DNA of 64,000 nucleotides, taken from the NCBI RefSeq assembly GCF_002865645.1, contig NW_020194562.1, positions 62,001 through 126,000 on the forward strand, read 5' to 3'. The notes under the pieces were generated by a model, which saw only the letters and a list, made by a program, of their open reading frames with translations, had not been told where the DNA came from and did no database searches. The translations under genes were made by a program, and so were the position numbers. Positions 58,618 through 64,000 of the stretch are shown here, one piece after another. Numbering within the stretch: position 1 is the stretch's first letter; each line of letters starts with the position of its first letter. The DNA is from Hyaloscypha bicolor E. Its lineage: Eukaryota; Ascomycota; Leotiomycetes; Helotiales; Hyaloscyphaceae.

Positions 58618-60770
58618 ATGTCTTCTTTACTTGAACCAGACGAGTCCCTTATACCATTACTTACAATAGAGTCAGTTACATCCGATCCAGCCCATAGCAA
58701 GAAGCGATCCCCTACTTGGGCCCACTGCCGGCAACCCCACCAAGATGAGATTCAGTCCTTTCTTTATTGCCTTTACTGCATACGAGGTGAAATTCCGCCG
58801 CCGTACGGTAGTACAAGCTCAGGAAATATGGCAAAACATATCAAGAAGCACTACCCTGAGATTATAATAGAGAAGGCTCTAAGTAAGACTCAAGAAGCAG
58901 TAAAGAAGTAACTTAGATAGCTATATCACCAAGCTAAGGCTACTAGTGAGGCTAAGGAGTTCGATTTGGAGATCCTTGAGGCTTCTCTTAATATAATAGT
59001 CCTTACAGAAGCTCTGATTTCTCTGATTATTATACGAAATCTCTTATATACTACGGTTAAATAGCCAGAGTTTCATACCTTTTGCTAAGTACTAAACCAG
59101 GCATGTGAGGGCAAGATTACTACCTCTCACTCTAGAGTTTCTAATAAGGTCAAGGAGGCTTGGGCAAGACATAAGGATATTATACGAAAGGCTGTCTAAT
59201 TAGCACTCTTACGGATACATATTTCTCTCGATATCTGGACCTCTCCAAACCGATATCTTCTCTTAGTAATCTGTGCCCACTTTACTTCGTACGACTCAAA
59301 GAGACAAAAGGCCCTTCTTGCTCTCAAGCAAGTAGGTGGCCATTCCGGGGAAAACCAGTTTATAGTCCTTCTTCTAGTCTTTCAGGACTATGGCATCGTA
59401 CGAAAGCTTGGGGCTATTATAGCTAATAATGCCTCTTCTAATAATACTCTTTGCCGGGCTATTTAACTTTACTAGAAGCAAGAGTTTAGCTTGGAATGGA
59501 ACATAGTACAAATGCGAATTCGCTATATTGGCCATATTATTAATTTAATAGTACAAGCCTTCTTGTTTACAGGCGTGGTGGAATTAGAAGCCCTTAAGTC
59601 ATACGATAATTAAGAGAAGCGAGAAGAGTATACGGATAAGGAGGCAATAAGAGCTAAGTTTAGGCTCTTGGGACCGCTTGGTAAGGGGTATAATATTGTG
59701 GTTCATATCCGTAGATCTGCTAGTAGAATAGTATAATTTGTCAAGCTTATAGGAAGGCTGGTTCCTATAGATAATCATACGAGGTAAAATAGCTAGTATA
59801 AGATACTTGATATTCTCTTATTCTTGAGGCCCTATATTGAGGCCTATTACCAGGCTTATAAAGAGGAGCTTGAGGATAATATCTTGAGCTTCAAGAAGTG
59901 GGGAAGGCTTCGTATGATTCGAGACTTTCTTTACCTCTTTATATGAGCTACTCTCTTTACTAAGGGAGACTCTATATCCATTAATTATATGCTCTTTATA
60001 ATGGATATATTAATTAAATATATTTAAACCGAGATTATAAGTTATACTTCTTCTTTTCTCTTCTTTTCTCTCTTTCTTTACCTTACTAATATATAATATA
60101 ATAGGCCAAATATAAAAAGAAAAGAGATCAAGAAAGCCAGGACTTCCTTAGCCGGCTTAATATAGTACATACTATTCTTAATAAGTACTATACTAAGACT
60201 AATCTCTCTCCCATTTACGCTACTGCTTTGATCTTAAATCCTGGTAATTATAAGAGATATATTGAGGTTTACTAGCTAAAGAAGTGGGCAAAGCCGATTT
60301 TAGCAAGCGTAAAGGCACTCTGGGAGAAGTATAGAGAAGAGGCAGCTATGCCCTTACCTTCCCATATGCCTTTCTCGTACGGTAATCCCTCTCAAGATAT
60401 ACCAGAGATGGATCCCTTTAATAAGATTGCCTTATCTCTTCGTATAGTTACTAGGCCAGCAAGTAAGGACGAGTATAAGGACTATAACTCACAAGACTCG
60501 TATGATCCTGGAAAAAGGGGAGCCCTTGCATGGTAGTATCAAGATTATGGCTATTAATATTCTCTTAATCCCACTAATGAGCAATGAGCCAGAGAGAGTC
60601 TTTTCAGGAGGTCGTCGTACGGTAGCCTGGGATAGAGTATAAATGGAAGCAGAGACTATTGAGATGAGAGAGTGCTTAAAGCACTAGAAAAGAAGCGGAA
60701 TTCTAGATATCTTCTTTGAGACTAGCTAGTTTAAAGGGAGAACCAATAAGAATTATGTATTTTAAGGCTC
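58618..60770 (+). pseudogene. hAT transposase, RIP-damaged
   Basis: Starts MSSLLEPDESLIPLLTIES. Residues 35-80 are a BED-type zinc finger (HCRQPHQDEIQSFLYCLYC ending NMAKHIKKHYPE). After in-frame stops the RNase H-like core continues: HISLDIWTSPNRYLLLVICA, KALLALKQVGGHSGENQF, GIVRKLGAIIANNASSNNTL, RIRYIGHIINLIVQAFLF. The dimerisation domain is MSNEPERVFSGGRRTVAWD at about 60575-60635, followed by ETIEMRECLKH. At least ten TAG/TAA/TGA codons sit where Trp, Gln or Arg are expected. It cannot be active. Confidence 0.88.
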
Positions 60771-60930
60771 TTATATGATCTTAGATTCTTTTAGAAATTT
60801 CCTAAATTTCTAAAATTTCCTAAATTTTTTTCCCTAGGCTAATTTTAACTATTTAGGAAGGACCCTTTATCTTTACCTTCTGCCTTCTTCCTTTATTAAC
60901 ATTAATACTAATAACCTGATCTCTCGTACG

Positions 60931-61737
60931 ATGTTAATATCTTATATAATATTAAATAATCCTGCTCCTGGTAGTAATCCCCCTGCCTTGCCTGCTCCTG
61001 GCCCTCCTATACCTGCCAATCCAAACCAGCAGTAAGTCTCTTAAGCTTAGCTACTCGTATAACTATTAACCTGCTAGACTTGTTCCTTTCGTTAACCTTG
61101 TAGGTAATGCCTTTGCTCTTAGTACAGGCCAAGCTCTTCCTCAAGGCCAGTGGATAATGGTGGTTGCGGGCTAGTAGCTAGCTGGATTTGTAAGTAATTC
61201 TTCTCGTACGAGAGGGCTTAAGCTAACTAGATTCAAGTGTTATAATAACCTCCAGAACCAAGCTCTTGCTCTTCCTGGCCAAAACGTCCTTATTAACCCC
61301 AATCGTATCGCAATTAGTCAAGTTATGACTCAGTGCCAGTTATATATTAATGCGATTCTCATTTAGCGTAGAGGAGCTAATATGACAGCCACTCCTTGCC
61401 GTTCTTGTGCTCGTACGGGCCTTAATAATACCATTTTCCCTGAGTGCCGCCGGATTATGGGTCAATGGAATAACTGCTGTGGTAATTGCAAGTGGCCGGA
61501 CCATGCTGCTACTTGTACTTGGGGAGGGGATACTGAGAGTGAGAGTAGCGATGGAGATATTGGCACTAGAGGACGTGGAGGACGTGGAGGACGTGGAGGA
61601 GGACGTGGAGGAGGACGTGGAGGAGCTAGCAGTGGTGGTCGTGGAAAGGGAGGACGCCTTACTCAACGTGGTGCTGTGAGAAAGATCCCTCGTGGAACTG
61701 GTAGGGCAGCTGCATTACGTATAATTACTTAATAAGG
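60931..61737 (+). pseudogene. hAT passenger gene: DUF3716-like Cys domain plus RGG tail
   Basis: The N-terminal part is Pro/Asn-rich (NPAPGSNPPALPAPGPPIPA), then a probable intron (GTAAGT near 61036, TTGTAG near 61103), and GNAFALSTGQALPQGQWIMV followed by two TAG. The C-terminal part is open from 61382: TPCRSCARTGLNNTIFPECR and MGQWNNCCGNCKWPDHAATC, a C-x2-C...C...C-x2-C...C pattern like the fungal DUF3716 domain. A tandem GRGGRGG box encoded by a GGACGTGGA microsatellite (61568-61625) follows. The product would be a nucleic-acid-binding accessory protein of the transposon; function is inferred. Some stops look RIP-derived. Confidence 0.7.
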
Positions 61738-62239
61738 GGTATTTATGGCCTTACTTATACTTTATAGAGGCCGTACGAGGGTTTGCAATCTTTTAGATAG
61801 TACCTTTAATATAAATAGTCCTCTCAAAGTATCAAAAACACCAAGAATCTCAAATATACTAGGATTAGCTCGCTTAGGATTAATACCGGTATTAATAGTA
61901 TTGATACCTTACGATTCTGGTATTAATCCGGATCAATACCCGAAATTAGGTAATATTGCCAAGCCTGACATTGCGGCGAAATAAGCACGCTCTGATCCCA
62001 AAGTTCCTCCAATTTACCACACTTTTCTGGCCGAACGAGAGACGTGGAGGCATTCTTGTGAGTACCATTCCATGGGAGCAAGTGAAGTCACAACCTTGAG
62101 CTAACTACGACGGTAGTTGTGGACGAGTTCCCAGGCAAAGACCGGCTGTACAACTGCTTGCTGAGAGCTCTGGAATACGCTCTGGAATACAAGGAGAGGG
62201 TATCTTGAGGGCATGTGTTTAGGTGGCGCATACCGGCAC

Positions 62240-62721
62240 GGCCACATCGAGGAGAACCCAAGCCGTCTCGGCGATTCTCCCAACCAAATTCGGATCCGGA
62301 GCCAGGATCGGAGGCGAGACTTGGGGCCGCATTCAGCGCTGAATGTTCAGCTGAGCGACTGGACATTCTGATTTTCCCAGCTCCCCAACGACCAGTCCCT
62401 CAAACTGACTGCGATCGAGCTGGTAAGGATCCCTTGCTAGCTCTCAAGGGATTGCTGAAAGTTGTCAATCTGCGAGGGGAGTTGTTGGTGATCTCTAATC
62501 GAGAGGACGTGCTCGACCGCCGGCTGCAACGTTGTAAGAAATTGCTGTTCCATGCTCTGGCCGGCTTCTCCACAGACGATGACCTTGCACGGGACATGTT
62601 GTAGAGTGGCAATACGCAATATAAACGACCTTTCCCGTTTCCAACTTCTTCGGACCAATGATACGATGATGGCTTTGGCTTCTTCGCCAAAGGTCTCTTT
62701 CCAGATGCAGTATGATTCCAC
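62240..62721 (-). pseudogene. NFX1-type (UPF1-like) helicase fragment
   Basis: Minus-strand frames give HVPCKVIVCGEAGQSMEQQF (degenerate motif II, normally EEAGE), LQPAVEHVLSIRDHQQLPSQ and IDNFQQSLES (motif III, GDHQQLRPQI in intact relatives). After a TAG and frame change, YQLDRSQFEGLVVGELGKSE, PVAQLNIQR-stop-MRP follows; intact members read LNIQRRMRP. Order and spacing match the ZNFX1/NFX1-type zinc-finger helicases, which act in RNA surveillance and silencing. Upstream helicase motif I and the zinc fingers are not seen, so this is a fragment. Stops at QR-stop-MRP and after SLES show it is dead. Confidence 0.8.
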
Positions 62722-64000
62722 GCCTCAACAGATCATTGCCAACTCCATGCCGAAGGCAGGATCATTCAATGGTGCGGGCTGGTACCGGCCACATTGAGGA
62801 GGAAAACCCAATCCGTCATTGCCAGCTCCATGCCGAAGGCAAGGTCATTCGTAAGCACCTACCCAAGTCTGTCTCAATTGTCCCGAGTCTAAGCAACCTT
62901 TGATAGAGCAAGCCACTTCGGCAAAGGGCAGCATGAGAAAGGAGATTATCAAAGAACTCTTTATCTCTGGATGCGCAGAGAGCTATCGAAGTTTACGAAA
63001 CTTCCACTTACGACATTCAAGCAGAGTCAAGAACCGAAGTTGGGGTGTTGTCATCTCTCGCAAGGAAAGCCAAAAGTTTCGGGCAAGCCAGGATATACAC
63101 CCTTTTTCACAAGACACGGCATCTTTCAACAGCGGATCTCTCAAAGGCTACAAAACTCCCATTCATGATGTACAAGCATTTCCGCCACCCACAGAAGTAT
63201 CATGACCTTGACTGGAGTCTGTTGGCAGATCATGTTGCCTCCACCATGAATCTTTACCTCCAAGTCCGGAGCGAGAGATTGGCCAGAGGAGCCAAACCAT
63301 GTTCCCGTCTCCGCCATCGGCCCCATGTTCTTGTGGGGGGTCTCGAGCTACATGAGCAAACGGGTTTGCGCTTGAACGATACTCGGTTCATGCTTCTTGG
63401 TTCGCAAATGGTGAAACACAATAGGTCCTGTCATCTGGCGAAGATGAGTAAACGTATTCATTGTCCTCGGTCCGAAGCTGAACCCCACTACGGCTGCCTC
63501 TTCAGCTCGAAGCAAGCCACATACAACAATAGACAGAAGGGCGATGAGCTCACCTACCAAGGCGGCACATGGAACGATATATCTCAGCTCAGGATGTCGC
63601 AGCACGAAACCACGCTGGCCAAGCTGGGCTGCAATATTTGCAACGACTGCCACCCACTCACGACGAGACCTTGTTCATCCAAGAAGCAGTATGAAGGAGT
63701 TTGCATCCGCCCACAAGGGTGACCAATCATTCATTGGCAGAATCCCAGCGTCGAACAGTCATACTGATCGACCTCAGTCGAGGATATTACACGCGATTAC
63801 CTGCCGCGATTCGGAACATCATCAACAGGCAGCGTCTTCCAACCATGATTTCGACACCGTCTGCGGTTTCGAGCATCCTCCACAGATCACTGCCCTGCAA
63901 CCAGAACCCCTGCCCTGTCTGTAAAGCAACAGCACCGGAGCCTCAATCAGAAGGTCTCTATGATGAACTCAAATCTCCTTTTGGGAAGTTTTCCGAGGCG
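62722..64000. other. right-hand end, unassigned
   Basis: A 32-bp segment (ATTGCCAACTCCATGCCGAA then GGCAGGATCATT) at about 62730 recurs diverged at 62816. A 225-codon plus-strand frame spans 63045-63722 (entry below). The last 280 bp contain Cys-rich SLPCNQNPCPVCKATAPEP in one plus-strand frame, which may be part of a zinc-finger gene continuing past the window. Confidence 0.35.
63045..63722 (+). CDS. hypothetical open frame, 225 codons
   Basis: Reads KLPFMMYKHFRHPQKYHDLD, DWSLLADHVASTMNLYLQVR and TTLAKLGCNICNDCHPL. Composition is protein-like and the segment CNICNDCHPLTTRPC could bind zinc, but there is no recognised family, and overlapping frames on the other strand are also open. It may be a relic exon of a larger gene. 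Confidence 0.25.
   Translation: MLSSLARKAKSFGQARIYTLFHKTRHLSTADLSKATKLPFMMYKHFRHPQKYHDLDWSLLADHVASTMNLYLQVRSERLARGAKPCSRLRHRPHVLVGGLELHEQTGLRLNDTRFMLLGSQMVKHNRSCHLAKMSKRIHCPRSEAEPHYGCLFSSKQATYNNRQKGDELTYQGGTWNDISQLRMSQHETTLAKLGCNICNDCHPLTTRPCSSKKQYEGVCIRPQG

Larger units (their letters stand above)
58415..61967 (+). mobile_element. 3.55-kb hAT transposon with two genes
   Basis: The inverted ends CAGGCTTGGCAATGATACC (left) and CAGGCTTGGCAATATTACC (right, inverted) are flanked by a perfect 8-bp duplication ACATTGCG (58407-58414 and 61968-61975). Next to each end lie GGTATTAAT/GGTATTGATAC palindromic subterminal motifs. The element contains a transposase pseudogene and a second, Cys/RGG-rich gene, both on the plus strand. 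Composition and stops show RIP, but less severe than in the first hAT, so it is probably younger. Confidence 0.93.

Overview
The window is a piece of a filamentous ascomycete (Pezizomycotina) nuclear genome. Support comes from genes with short GT-AG introns (about 50-135 nt, two of them GC-AG), fungal-only families (HET-domain proteins, a fungal NLR-type N-terminus on an Hsp70-like protein, a GPI-anchored Cys-rich secreted protein, an aflatoxin-type O-methyltransferase) and long AT-rich blocks with almost no open frames. Repeat copies differ mainly by C-to-T/G-to-A changes, and relic coding sequence carries TGG-to-TAG, CAG-to-TAG and CAA-to-TAA stops, which is the signature of repeat-induced point mutation (RIP). 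The species cannot be named from sequence alone. No tRNA, rRNA, CRISPR array or bacterial-style operon was seen.

Layout. 0-4 kb: a Ran1/SKS1-like kinase gene with a degenerate DFG motif (+), then a GPI-anchored secreted protein (-). 4.7-8 kb: a terminal-inverted-repeat MITE, a 214-bp LTR-like repeat and AT-rich relics. 9.5-10.9 kb: a four-exon O-methyltransferase (-). 11.8-14.7 kb: a decayed Tc1/mariner element broken by nested insertions, with a related MITE beside it. 15.1-22.3 kb: a UDP-glycosyltransferase pseudogene split by a 5.77-kb hAT-type element with perfect 8-bp target duplications. 23.3-24.2 kb: a hemerythrin-like protein (-). 25-29 kb: an AT-rich graveyard with further copies of the same repeats.

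29.6-37.3 kb looks like an allorecognition/innate-immunity neighbourhood: two decayed HET-domain genes (+) face a large gene (-) that joins a fungal NLR-type N-terminus, TPR-like helices and an Hsp70-like ATPase. 39.1-40.3 kb encodes a secreted zincin-like protein with a HELQH motif and a Kex2-type site. 38-44 kb and 54-58 kb hold degraded copies of a coiled-coil coding repeat. 44.4-54.1 kb holds two long genes in the same orientation (-): a 979-residue protein of unknown function and an UPF1-like SF1 helicase of about 1,600 residues. The helicase frame is broken by a 14-bp tandem repeat, and both genes have related upstream sequences with compensating hairpins. 58.4-62.0 kb is a second hAT element (TIRs, 8-bp duplication, RIP-damaged transposase) carrying a second gene with a Cys-rich DUF3716-like and RGG-rich product. 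The right end holds a relic of an NFX1-type helicase.

How the genes may work together. The O-methyltransferase and the dead glycosyltransferase flank a transposon cluster and could be remnants of a methylation-glucosylation pair. The HET/Hsp70-like block is a plausible self/non-self recognition locus in decay. The 979-residue protein and the helicase look like a co-regulated pair of unknown function and are the best candidate here for an undescribed system.
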